A stretch of DNA of 20,147 nt. It comes from Porphyrobacter sp. (GTDB lineage Bacteria > Pseudomonadota > Alphaproteobacteria > Sphingomonadales > Sphingomonadaceae). Shown here one piece after another: positions 13,701-20,147 of the stretch; position 1 is the stretch's first letter; each line of letters opens with the position of its first letter. Position numbers and translations under genes: made by a program. The notes under the pieces were generated by a model that was not told where the DNA came from, ran no database searches, and saw only the letters and a program-made list of their open reading frames with translations. Where the stretch lies: NCBI GenBank assembly GCA_018991295.1, contig JAGKSZ010000034.1:1-20147 (forward strand). Direction: 5' to 3'.

Positions 13701-15833
13701 TGCCGCCGTCAATTCCAGCAGCCACGCCTGCAAGGTCGCAAGATCCACCGCGGTGAATTCCGAAGGCAGACGCCCGCCAGCAAGGAACGTGAAATAGGCA
13801 TCGAGCTGCGCGGCATAGCCGGTGAAGATGTTGAAGGGCAGGCGCGCGAAGGCATCGAAATTGCCGCCCGCTGCCACAAAAGCGGCAAATTCAGCGAAGA
13901 ACGCGGCGCGATCACCAAGGAAGCGGTCCAGCGCGCCTGCTGCCTGAAGCTCCAGCAACCACGCCTGCAAGGTGGCGGTATCGGTCTCAGTGAATTCCGA
14001 AGGCCGCCGCCCGGTGGCGAGAAAGGCGAAGTAGCCATCTAGCCTGCTCGCATAGCCGGTGAAGATGTTGAAGGGCAGGCGCGCAAAGGCATCAAATCCG
14101 CCGCCCGCTGCCACGAAGGCTGCATAATCGGCAAAGAACGCCGCGCGATTGCCCAGAAACCGCTCCAGCGCGCCTGCCGCCTGCATCTCCAGCAGCCAGG
14201 CCTGCAGCGTGGCGATATCGGCTTCAGTGAATTCCGAAGGCCGCCGTCCGGTTGAAAGGAAGGCGAAATAGGCATCGAGCTTTGCGGTGTAGCCGGTGAA
14301 GATGTTGAACGGCAGGCGGCCAAAACCGTCCACCGTGCCGCCTGCGCGCAGGAAGGCGAGATAATCGGTGTAGAACCCGGCACGTTCGCCCAGCACTGTG
14401 GTCAGAAGGCCGGTGCTGGCAAGCGTTTCAAGATGGCTACGCAAGGTCGCCTGATCGAGCGCGGCGTATTCGCTCGGGCGGCGACCGCTGGCGAGGAAGG
14501 CGAAGTAATCGCCCAGCACCACCCGGTACTGGCCCGCAAAGGCCAGCCCGCCATTGGCGAGAAAGGCTTCCACCAGCGCACGGTCGGCCGTGCCCAGCTG
14601 CACCACCATCCCGCTGTCGCGCAGGAAAGCAATGGTCTGCGCCAGCGTCGCCTGGCTTGCGCCAGCGAAGGCCGCAGGGTCCCCGCCGCCGCGCACAAAG
14701 CTGAAATAGGCGATGGTGAGATCGGTGAAGGACCGCGCAAAGGCATCGCGGTTGCCGCCGCTGCCAAGGAAGGCGAGATAGGCTTCGGCCAGCACCCGAT
14801 CGCGCGCAGCCAGCCCGCCAAAGGCTCCGGTGCGGCGAATATAGGCGAGATAGGCCTCCACATCCTGCGGCCCTGCGCCTGCAAAGGCGCTTGGCAACCC
14901 GCCCGAACGGATCAGATCAATGTAATCGATCGCAAAGCGGCTGTAGCTGGCAAGGAAGGCGCTGCCAGCGCCGCCGCCCCCCAGAAAGCGCAGATAGGCG
15001 CGGATGATATCGGCTTGAGCGGCCGGAAACGGCGTGCCGCCGTATGCGCCTTCAAGCTGCGCCGCCGCTGACACCAGCAGGGCAAAATCGCCGCTCGGGA
15101 AGGTATCGAGCGCAGGGTTGCCTGCCACCGCTTCGATCCGGCGAGCGGCCGCAAGGATATCGCTGCTTGCACCGGCTGCGGCCAGCTGATCTCCGAAGCC
15201 GAGCGGCAGCCCGTTGAGCACGGCGGCGACCGGGCCTGCCCCCTCACCGATCGGCAGCACAAGGGCTGCCACCTCGGCGCCCTCATCGCCCGCGCCCGGC
15301 TGCGCCTGCGCCGCGTTGGCGATGACCTGCCGCACCCGGCCTGAGCGGCCTGCCACCCGCCACATCTCGCCCGCAGCGAAGCGTTCCAGCGCGCCCGCAC
15401 GGCCAATGCGGACGGTGCCGGTCAGCGCATGGCCGCTTGCCTCGCCATTGTCGCGCACGGCAAAATTGCCCGCTGCCCCGGCACCGGTGACGCGCCCTTC
15501 GACCCCTTCGGGCATCCGCACCACCACCTCACCCGCGCTTGCGGCCGCAACCGTGATCGTGCCTTCATACAGATCGACCGAGCCATCGGCGTTGATCCGG
15601 TATTCCGCCGCATCGACAATCGAGACCAGCCCCCCGCCGGTCAGCGCGATCTGGGTGAGCCCGCCGCGCTGATCGATGCGCTGCCCGGTTTCGGGCCGCG
15701 CTTCATTGGTGGTGAACAGCAGTTCGTTGGCGGCGAGCGGCGCGTTCAGGGCAAGGCCTGAGGCACCGATCAGCAGCAGCCGTCCCGCGCGGGCACATGG
15801 CTTGGCGGAGGCAAGGTTCAAAATGGCAGTCAT
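10704..15833 (-). CDS. Giant exported FecR-domain protein with helical repeats and three TbpB-like domains
   Basis: A 1709-residue protein, probably surface-exposed. A signal peptide (1-35, LALNAPLAA) comes first, then a FecR domain (about 55-165: GGLTQIALTGGGLVSIVDA through AGEMWRV). A long helical repeat region (about 260-826) contains exact-length 79-residue units with GRRPSEFTE and RLPFNIFTGY signatures. Three related beta-rich domains follow (about 840-1085, 1101-1335, 1375-1605), joined by ten prolines (1091-1100) and seven glycines (1352-1358). Each has an LPxxGxVxYxLxGG strand and a GxFxGxxAxxxGxxY strand about 100 residues later, a pattern recalling the TbpB beta-barrel fold. The first two have close cysteine pairs (C1031/C1037, C1293/C1297). 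GGGGGAGG lies seven bases before the ATG. It starts 24 bases after the Slam-like stop, so it is a likely export client. No FecI or TonB receptor gene is near, arguing against an anti-sigma role. Confidence 0.9.
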   Translation of the reverse strand: MTAILNLASAKPCARAGRLLLIGASGLALNAPLAANELLFTTNEARPETGQRIDQRGGLTQIALTGGGLVSIVDAAEYRINADGSVDLYEGTITVAAASAGEVVVRMPEGVEGRVTGAGAAGNFAVRDNGEASGHALTGTVRIGRAGALERFAAGEMWRVAGRSGRVRQVIANAAQAQPGAGDEGAEVAALVLPIGEGAGPVAAVLNGLPLGFGDQLAAAGASSDILAAARRIEAVAGNPALDTFPSGDFALLVSAAAQLEGAYGGTPFPAAQADIIRAYLRFLGGGGAGSAFLASYSRFAIDYIDLIRSGGLPSAFAGAGPQDVEAYLAYIRRTGAFGGLAARDRVLAEAYLAFLGSGGNRDAFARSFTDLTIAYFSFVRGGGDPAAFAGASQATLAQTIAFLRDSGMVVQLGTADRALVEAFLANGGLAFAGQYRVVLGDYFAFLASGRRPSEYAALDQATLRSHLETLASTGLLTTVLGERAGFYTDYLAFLRAGGTVDGFGRLPFNIFTGYTAKLDAYFAFLSTGRRPSEFTEADIATLQAWLLEMQAAGALERFLGNRAAFFADYAAFVAAGGGFDAFARLPFNIFTGYASRLDGYFAFLATGRRPSEFTETDTATLQAWLLELQAAGALDRFLGDRAAFFAEFAAFVAAGGNFDAFARLPFNIFTGYAAQLDAYFTFLAGGRLPSEFTAVDLATLQAWLLELTAAGALERFLGGRAAFFAEYAAFVAGGGSFDAFARLPAVIFAGYANDLRAFFDFLLAGGVPSGYTLLTPDQIRDYLAALEAAGATGRFLGDLAAFWRDYAVYLAGGGNPDLFAGLPGSGGTGGGNPPALATQFSGAVFLASFGGGSDTLTQATISVSEDGRITNAQVNGTTFAVAGQPGGAYDQRGWEVTAAGRFGDAVAFTSYLDRNGTQGSNFVINMVAGVPARVLPQTGLVSYRLVGGAAPTERGLAPGTEGYFTGNLAVAFGGAAPRVGLDFEVSSNGTTFATGTAGGAADPLNGGMSVDGNGRFRGFFAARATAGTACTRANACASSVEGGLFGDQGAYAGLVWFLNDASDVNAIRFISGSAVFGTSGTALAGLGTAPPPPPPPPPPAFSGTVTGLTVVSSRPGQPATSIASWSNATAMFDANGRISGYTNNLGAGSGLGALADASTEAGSIAGAVAWARFLDPPNAQGDVARTGIHTVLGIPATNLPTAGTVTYNLIGGTRPTTNTGTVDPGSFSGALAVDFATRRVGIDFNVAISDRAWRIATAGGAANPGNGGMQIGADGRSFFGSPAVTGLNAASCTAGCTSDVLGTFFGAGASHTGVVYRVLDGSFLARGLGVFAAPGAAGTPVERIGTPPATGGGGGGGAAAVDRVVPTGGPNSLFAFAGSGSVGEAGSAATMTVTDGVLRQARRGSVRVEYTPTAQSVVEVSGDQGVIGWQRINSVNTVYSGGTGQVFQAQPFAQQYWHTIWGAPAVNLPTSGLVNYELIGGSTAHQTNARAGDGIFQGRFSVDFATLRAGLEATVTLDGPDAAIFDFASAGGVAAPSMQLRDDGFGARRFNEVLATTQRGVGTVSRGTTVGGFIAGIGATHAGLTYGIRTASNNTIIGTAAFRATTGSTGAAATGQIAASATGAGGSALAVTPPAPGYDWSRWNGSSGSGTGGSGIASLRSTDGLDPLVTGPATAVSADSADRRAAIQQAERLMGGMITFGAAPVPEP
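11019..13316 (-). repeat. Threefold TbpB-like domain repeat within the FecR-domain gene
   Basis: Three diverged copies encode domains at 12579-13316, 11829-12533 and 11019-11711. Aligned landmarks in order are VLPQTGLVSYRLVGG, NLPTAGTVTYNLIGG and NLPTSGLVNYELIGG; then VEGGLFGDQGAYAGLVWFL, VLGTFFGAGASHTGVVYRV and VGGFIAGIGATHAGLTYGI. The distance between the two landmarks is 105, 101 and 102 residues. The repetition is seen directly; the link to transferrin-binding-protein-like barrels is by pattern recognition and needs a profile or structure search. Confidence 0.7.
11760..11780. repeat. Trinucleotide repeat (CCG)n encoding a poly-glycine linker
   Basis: Seven successive glycine codons read on the minus strand form an almost pure CCG tract on the + strand. 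It separates the second and third TbpB-like domains of the FecR-domain protein. Slippage here would change linker length in frame without breaking the gene. A separate G/C-rich tract at 12534-12563 encodes ten prolines between the first and second domains. Confidence 0.7.
13356..14525 (-). repeat. Tandem 237-bp repeats encoding 79-residue helical units
   Basis: Five head-to-tail units lie within the FecR-domain gene: 14289-14525, 14052-14288, 13815-14051, 13578-13814 and a diverged last unit at about 13356-13577. The middle units are nearly identical in protein and very similar in DNA, for example GRRPSEFTE, ATLQAWLLELQAAGAL, RAAFFAEYAAFVAAGG and DAFARLPFNIFTGY. Older, more diverged half-units of about 40 residues (YLAFLGSGGNRDAFA type) continue upstream to about residue 275. 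This suggests recent expansion by unequal recombination. Confidence 0.9.
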
Positions 15834-15857
15834 GGTAAGGCCTCCCCCGGCTGAGGA

Positions 15858-17216
15858 TCAGAATTCGAAGCGTGCGCCGACCGCGATGGTCCAGCGTTCG
15901 AAATCGAACAGGGCAATGTTGCTCCAGTTGCGCGAATATGTGGCGGTCGGCTGAAGGAAGAGGCGGTCGGTCAGTGCGACCTTCAGCCCGGCTTGCAGAT
16001 CGAGCCTTTCGTCCTTGCGCTTCACCAGGAACAGCGGATCGGCGGCGTCATGACGGCGCAGGTCAAAGCCTGCACCAGCGACCATTGCGATACGCTTTGC
16101 CACCGGCACTTCGGCGCCCAGATTGACCGCGCCAAAGGCAAAGGAGAGATTATCCCCCGCTGCGCGCCGCGTTTCTTCCTTGCCGCCCGTGATGTTGACG
16201 ACAAACAGCTTGCCCACAATCCCGACCCCGGCGGAATAGCGGTCGGCATCGCGCAGCGGATCGCCATCGAAATCGAGCCGGTTCCACCCGGCTGAAACCG
16301 TCACCGCGCGGCCTTGAGAAAGCGCCTTGGTGTATTGCCCGGTTACCCCCAGCGAACTGCGAAAGCCCCGGTCATCCAGCCAGAATTCCTGCGCCTGCAC
16401 CGAAAGCGAGACCACATCCTGATTGGCAAAGCTGTGGGCGTAGCCTGCGGTCGCAGTCAGCGCGGCCTGATCGAACTGGCTGCTGTTCCAGTTGTCCCGC
16501 CAGTTGCCCAATACAGAGGCAAACAGGCGGTCCTGCCGCCCGATCGCCGTAACGCCGGAAATCCCGGCGGTCAGATCGGTAAACTCGTCATCCTGCGCCA
16601 CTGCGCCCGCGCCAAGCTGGCCGGGGCCGAGGAAGCTGAACAGCGGGATGACGATGGAATTGAGCTCGGTCGCGGTGTTGATGTTGCTGTCATGTCCGAT
16701 CCGCGCATCGACAAAGCCGCTGACATCCGATCCGCCGCCGCGGATCTGCTTCTCGAGCCCGCGCACGAAGCCGGTGAAGCGCTGGCGCACCGGATCGGGC
16801 AGGCTGGGGTCATCGACCACGGTGGCGAATTGTTCGCGGGCGGTATCGATATCGCCCGCCAGCGCATAGGCTCGGGCCAGCTCGGCGCGGGCGGCCGCAT
16901 TGGCGGGCTGCACCGCCAGCACGCGCTGCAAGGCGATGATCGCCTCGCCGTAATGCGCGCTGTCGAGCGCGGCGATGCCGAGTGCGTAATCGAAGGCTGG
17001 ATCGCCGGCGCGGGTGGATGTTTGCGCGGCAAGGGCTCGGTAATCGGCCTCCGCCCGCGCACGCGATGCCTCAGCGTCAGCGGGGGAAGGCGCAGGCGTA
17101 GCTTGTGCCAGAGCTGCCGTGCTGGCTCCCGAGGCCAGCAGCAGGCCGATGCCGAACACCGCTGCACGCTGCCATGTGGTTGATATTCCGGTCACTTGCT
17201 CTTGCCCCCAGATCAT
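15858..17216 (-). CDS. TPR plus outer-membrane beta-barrel protein, Slam/DUF560-like translocator
   Basis: About 452 residues. After a signal peptide (RAAVFGIGLLLASGASTAALA) come TPR-like helices (about 60-145, e.g. HYGEAIIALQRVLAVQPANA, then AGDIDTAREQFATVV). A beta-barrel follows from about 165 to the end, beginning GFVDARIGHDSNIN and finishing RNWSNIALFDFERW...ARFEF with a terminal Phe as in outer-membrane proteins. TPR followed by this barrel, with a GHDSN entry motif, matches the surface lipoprotein assembly modifier (DUF560, type XI secretion) architecture, whose members move TbpB-like proteins to the cell surface. The ATG at 17216 was chosen; TTG 17255 adds residues without signal-peptide character, and GTG 17195 (MTGISTTWQRAAVFG) is a good alternative. 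The next gene is 24 bases downstream and encodes TbpB-like domains, a likely cargo. A generic TPR-porin is the alternative. Confidence 0.85.
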   Translation of the reverse strand: MIWGQEQVTGISTTWQRAAVFGIGLLLASGASTAALAQATPAPSPADAEASRARAEADYRALAAQTSTRAGDPAFDYALGIAALDSAHYGEAIIALQRVLAVQPANAAARAELARAYALAGDIDTAREQFATVVDDPSLPDPVRQRFTGFVRGLEKQIRGGGSDVSGFVDARIGHDSNINTATELNSIVIPLFSFLGPGQLGAGAVAQDDEFTDLTAGISGVTAIGRQDRLFASVLGNWRDNWNSSQFDQAALTATAGYAHSFANQDVVSLSVQAQEFWLDDRGFRSSLGVTGQYTKALSQGRAVTVSAGWNRLDFDGDPLRDADRYSAGVGIVGKLFVVNITGGKEETRRAAGDNLSFAFGAVNLGAEVPVAKRIAMVAGAGFDLRRHDAADPLFLVKRKDERLDLQAGLKVALTDRLFLQPTATYSRNWSNIALFDFERWTIAVGARFEF

Positions 17217-17258
17217 CTCGGATGAGCCGGGAGGTTGGCCCGCAGGTGCCGCCAAGCC

Positions 17259-17288
17259 AATTTACAAACAGGGTCAGCAAAATGACAA
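17259..17288 (-). promoter_or_regulatory. Candidate sigma70-type promoter of the Slam-like/FecR operon
   Basis: On the minus strand TTGTCA (17288-17283) and TAAATT (17264-17259) are spaced by 18 bases. This would start transcription near 17252, about 35 bases before the ATG at 17216. It lies in the short gap after the beta-helix gene and overlaps the shared dyad, which would suit control by a repressor or a class II activator. It is a pattern match only. Confidence 0.45.
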
Positions 17289-17298
17289 ATGCCGTTAG
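17273..17298 (-). promoter_or_regulatory. Shared dyad element before the Slam-like gene
   Basis: GTCA (17273-17276) and TGAC (17283-17286) form an inverted repeat with a 6-base spacer, followed by AAATGCCGTTAG (17287-17298, + strand). Position 10670-10695 has the same GTCA-N6-TGAC followed by AAATGCTGTTAG. The 17-base core ATGACAAATGCYGTTAG differs at one base between the two sites. Both are in gaps between minus-strand genes at comparable distances from the next start. Confidence 0.5.
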
Positions 17299-17314
17299 GC
17301 CGCTGCAAAGGGGC

Positions 17315-20147
17315 TTAGTTGATCCGCAAGCGCAGCTGCACCTGCATCTGTCCCTGTCCTGCGCCCGAAGGCAGGGTGCCCTTGGGATTGAGACACACAT
17401 AGCGCACCTGCGGATCATAGCCTGTCACAGGGCTATAGGTGCACTGCGCCAGCGATTGCGGCGCGGCTGTCGCATTGGAAAAGCGCAGGTCGGTTGCCGG
17501 GTTGAACGTCAGCGAAGGCGCGCCCGCACTGAACCCGACAATCCCGCCCATTGTCGGCGTGACCGCATTGAAGAAGCTGGTCTCGGGGCTGATCGCAATC
17601 ACGGCAAAGACGCTGTCCGCATCGGTGCTGCCGGTGCCGCCATTGGTGATTGTGGTGGTCAGCAGCACATCATTGCCGGGCGCGGCGAAGGGGTTCCCGG
17701 CTGGCGGATCGAAAACCTCAGAGGTGATCACAACCGCCAGCTGCGCAACGCCGTCAGCTGTGGCGACGGCGGAAAACTCCGAGGTTATATCGACCGTCCC
17801 GCCCGATGTCCGGCGCCCGGTGGTGGCGGAGATGATATCACCGATGCTGACCGGTTCGAGCGTGGCAAGCGTGCCGGTAAAGCTCTGCACGCCCCCGCCA
17901 TGGGCGATGTTGACATGGCCAAGGAAGCGTTCGCCCTCGCCAAAGCCGGTGGGATCGGCAGCGGTGCTGGCGAAAAATTCGATCCGGTATCCGGCTGGAG
18001 CGGCAGGCGCATCGAGCCGGAAATTGTAGGCCAGTTGATTGGGGCCAGTGACGACCGCACGGATCGCTTCGGGGAAGTTGAGCAGCTCGTTGGCGCCACT
18101 GTCCCCATCACCTGCATCATTGGCCGTTACGCCATTGTCGCCCAGATCAATGCCCAGCAGCCCGTTGGCAAAAATGCGGTTGCTGACGAGCGCGACGCGC
18201 GTCGAGTCCAGCACATAGACGCCATTGCGGGTGTTGTTGCGAAAGGTGTTGCCGATCACCTGCAGATTGCTGCCAGTCGAGGTTACGCGCATCCCCGAAC
18301 GCGCACTGAAGGCGATAAGATTGCCTTCGCCCGCATTGCTCCCGCCGATCAGCACATTGCTGTACCCGCGCGGATTGCCGCCGATGTAGATCAGGTCCTC
18401 GACATTGCCCGAAACAATCTGCGAGACCCCGTCGGCCCCGACACCCAGATTGTTGCCCTGAATGATGATGTCGGTGGCGGTGGTGTTCCAGAACTCTGTA
18501 AGCGAGGAGGTATAGCCGCCCACCACATTGCCGCGGATGGTGATGGCCGAATAGGTGCCGTTGTCGAAAACGATGGCATCGCGGCGGCTGCTGGCCTCGC
18601 TCTGGCCGCCGTACACGGCCACATTGCCGCTCGCGTCGGTGCCGATGTAGTTGCCATTGATGGTGACGTTGCTGACAGTGCCGCTGCCGAAAATACCCCG
18701 CCTCAGATTGCCGCCGATCACATTGCGCCCGGCGGCCGTGCCATTGCCGATGGTGATGTTGCTGACATTGTCCAGCGCGATCCCGTGATCGGCATTGGCC
18801 ACGGTTGAACCTGCGATCGTCACGGGCTGGATAAGGTTGCCAAGGATCATGACATTGGTGGAATTGGCCAGCACGCGGATGCCGTCGCTGCCATTGCCGC
18901 CGATGCTGTTGCCCTGCCCCGGCGCGCTGCCGCCGATGGTGATGTTGCTGGCGCCTTCAATCCAGATGCCGCGCATGGTGCTGCGAGCAATCGTGTTGCC
19001 GCTGATCTGGATATTCGAGACAGCTTGCAGCACGATTCCGTCACGGCTTGCGGCAATTTCATTGCCATCGGTGGCCGCAAGCCCGCCGATCAGGGCGTTG
19101 GTGATGCTGCCGGACGGGAACAGGATCGCGGCATTGTTGGAGCCGTTGAGCAAAAGCGCGCCGAGCGTGCGATTGAAGCCGATACGATTGCGCTGGATAC
19201 GGACAAGATCGGTTGCAGGGGAGATCGCATCGTCGGCTTCCAGCACGATCCCTGCGCCATTGCCCGCAATCAGATTTTGCGTGATATCGCGCCAGCTGGC
19301 TGGGCCAAAGAAGTGGTTGATCGCGGTGCCATTGGCACGCGCAGCCATCCCAGCCGGGTCAGTGCCGATGAAATTGCCGCGAATGGCCGTGTCAGTGCTG
19401 CCGGACGCGGTCACGATTGCGGCAACACCATTGCCCGAAATGACATTGCCTTCGCCCGCGGCCAGCCCGCCGATCCGCGCGCCCGAACCAAACACAAACA
19501 CGCCCCGCGCATTGCCGAGCGTGGTGCCGTTCGCCCCGAGCCCAAGGTAGGTGCACTGAACACTGGCGGCTGAACTTGCCGCCTGAAGTTCAACGGCGTT
19601 GTCGAAACCGGTCAAGGACAGGCCGCGCACGGTCTGGTTCGCCCCTGCAAGCCGCAGTCCGGCAAAGCTGGACCCGCCAGTCAGATTGATGCGCAGGTCA
19701 TGGCCGCCCCCCGCCCACAGATCGCGGCACACAGAGCCTGCCTGCGTGGTGCCATCGATCACGGTGCCGTTGTCGGTAAGGTCAGGAAGGGCGCTGGTTA
19801 CCGTGATCGTGTGCGGGCCCGCACCGGGGATCGCAAAGCTGATCGTGTCCGCACCCGGATTGCTGTTGGCAAAGCTGATCGCCGCACGCAGCGACCCTGT
19901 GCCGCTATCGTTGGTGTTGGTTACGATCCGCGGGTCGGCGGGCTGGAGCGCGAAAAGCCCCATCGCCCAGCCACCCAGAAGCGGGAACGAGTAGCTCATG
20001 GTCGTGCTGATGGCGCCGCCAGCCCGCACGCTCCCTGCACCGATGACATCGGCGGTATTCAGGACATTCCACAGGCCGGGCGGGGCGCTACCCGGCAGAA
20101 TCGGAGAGCGGCGGGTCGGGAAAGAGGGTAGATTTCGGGGGTCGCCG
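17315..20147 (-). CDS. Large right-handed beta-helix surface protein, N-terminus beyond the window
   Basis: At least 940 residues. The region near the beginning has RIVTNTNDSGTGSLRAAI and NSNPGADTISFAIPG, the usual lead-in of secreted parallel beta-helix proteins. Many short turns follow with N-x-I-x-G-N and IGG patterns (GNVISGNGVAAIV, AIRGNFIGTDPAG, NIQISGNTIARS, VTINGNYIGTDASG), the signature of PbH1 coils. A beta-sandwich-like C-terminal part (about 100 residues, NDVLLTTTITNGGTGSTDAD to the end) resembles DUF11-type domains and contains two cysteines. The first in-frame starts are GTG 20029 and ATG 19999, but neither has a convincing RBS or a normal signal peptide. The frame stays open to 20147, so I treat the gene as partial. 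Likely extracellular adhesin or stalk-like protein; no autotransporter barrel is visible. Confidence 0.85.
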   Translation of the reverse strand, partial: GDPRNLPSFPTRRSPILPGSAPPGLWNVLNTADVIGAGSVRAGGAISTTMSYSFPLLGGWAMGLFALQPADPRIVTNTNDSGTGSLRAAISFANSNPGADTISFAIPGAGPHTITVTSALPDLTDNGTVIDGTTQAGSVCRDLWAGGGHDLRINLTGGSSFAGLRLAGANQTVRGLSLTGFDNAVELQAASSAASVQCTYLGLGANGTTLGNARGVFVFGSGARIGGLAAGEGNVISGNGVAAIVTASGSTDTAIRGNFIGTDPAGMAARANGTAINHFFGPASWRDITQNLIAGNGAGIVLEADDAISPATDLVRIQRNRIGFNRTLGALLLNGSNNAAILFPSGSITNALIGGLAATDGNEIAASRDGIVLQAVSNIQISGNTIARSTMRGIWIEGASNITIGGSAPGQGNSIGGNGSDGIRVLANSTNVMILGNLIQPVTIAGSTVANADHGIALDNVSNITIGNGTAAGRNVIGGNLRRGIFGSGTVSNVTINGNYIGTDASGNVAVYGGQSEASSRRDAIVFDNGTYSAITIRGNVVGGYTSSLTEFWNTTATDIIIQGNNLGVGADGVSQIVSGNVEDLIYIGGNPRGYSNVLIGGSNAGEGNLIAFSARSGMRVTSTGSNLQVIGNTFRNNTRNGVYVLDSTRVALVSNRIFANGLLGIDLGDNGVTANDAGDGDSGANELLNFPEAIRAVVTGPNQLAYNFRLDAPAAPAGYRIEFFASTAADPTGFGEGERFLGHVNIAHGGGVQSFTGTLATLEPVSIGDIISATTGRRTSGGTVDITSEFSAVATADGVAQLAVVITSEVFDPPAGNPFAAPGNDVLLTTTITNGGTGSTDADSVFAVIAISPETSFFNAVTPTMGGIVGFSAGAPSLTFNPATDLRFSNATAAPQSLAQCTYSPVTGYDPQVRYVCLNPKGTLPSGAGQGQMQVQLRLRIN

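Noticed and set aside
13356..14525. CRISPR array suggested by regular 237-bp repeats
   Set aside because: The periodic sequence is in frame and encodes conserved protein units; there are no short repeats with unique spacers.
17105..18808. 567-residue plus-strand frame over the beta-helix gene
   Set aside because: Shadow of the beta-helix repeats; rich in Gly, Arg, Ala and Ile-Ala patterns with no domain or RBS.
17315..20147. Autotransporter (type V) beta-helix protein
   Set aside because: There is no C-terminal beta-barrel; the end is a DUF11-like domain without a terminal aromatic residue.

Overview
The window is very GC-rich and densely coded, and reads as an alphaproteobacterial chromosome. 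The left end carries bchI-bchD-bchO, the magnesium chelatase genes of bacteriochlorophyll synthesis in their usual order. This points to an aerobic anoxygenic phototroph. The sphingomonad style of the neighbouring genes (exported CHAT protein, FecR-domain surface protein, signal peptides and codon use) suggests Erythrobacteraceae/Sphingomonadales. That placement is inferred from gene content, not from a marker gene.

Left part (1-3911, + strand): a strong nested inverted repeat (1-57) and a 13-bp-periodic direct repeat (107-137) lie before bchI. bchI, bchD and bchO follow with 4-bp ATGA overlaps, and a 51-residue membrane protein ends the set. It looks like one translationally coupled operon at the edge of a photosynthesis gene cluster; the rest of that cluster would lie left of the window.

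Middle (3944-9569): a roughly 1000-residue exported TPR-CHAT protein (putative caspase-like His-Cys protease) runs on the + strand. It meets, tail to tail with only 3 bp between stop codons, a minus-strand operon of an OmpR-type response regulator, a histidine kinase and a lipoprotein. These three are also joined by ATGA overlaps.

Right part (9692-20147, all minus strand, read right to left): a large right-handed beta-helix protein that runs off the window; a TPR plus outer-membrane beta-barrel protein resembling Slam/DUF560 (type XI secretion) translocators; a 1709-residue exported FecR-domain protein; and a CsgG-like protein with a C-terminal SH3 domain. The FecR protein has tandem 79-residue helical repeats and three successive domains resembling TbpB-type beta-barrels. 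A GTCA-N6-TGAC dyad with a common 12-nt flank occurs in both longer intergenic gaps of this block, before the Slam-like gene and before the CsgG-like gene, so the two transcription units may share a regulator.

Working model (inference): the right part encodes a cell-surface protein export system. The Slam-like barrel would move the giant FecR/TbpB-like protein across the outer membrane, the CsgG-like and beta-helix proteins would be accessory or surface parts, and the neighbouring CHAT protease and two-component system may process or control it. No tRNA, rRNA, CRISPR array, transposase or integrase gene was seen. No gene-free stretch exceeds 300 bases.
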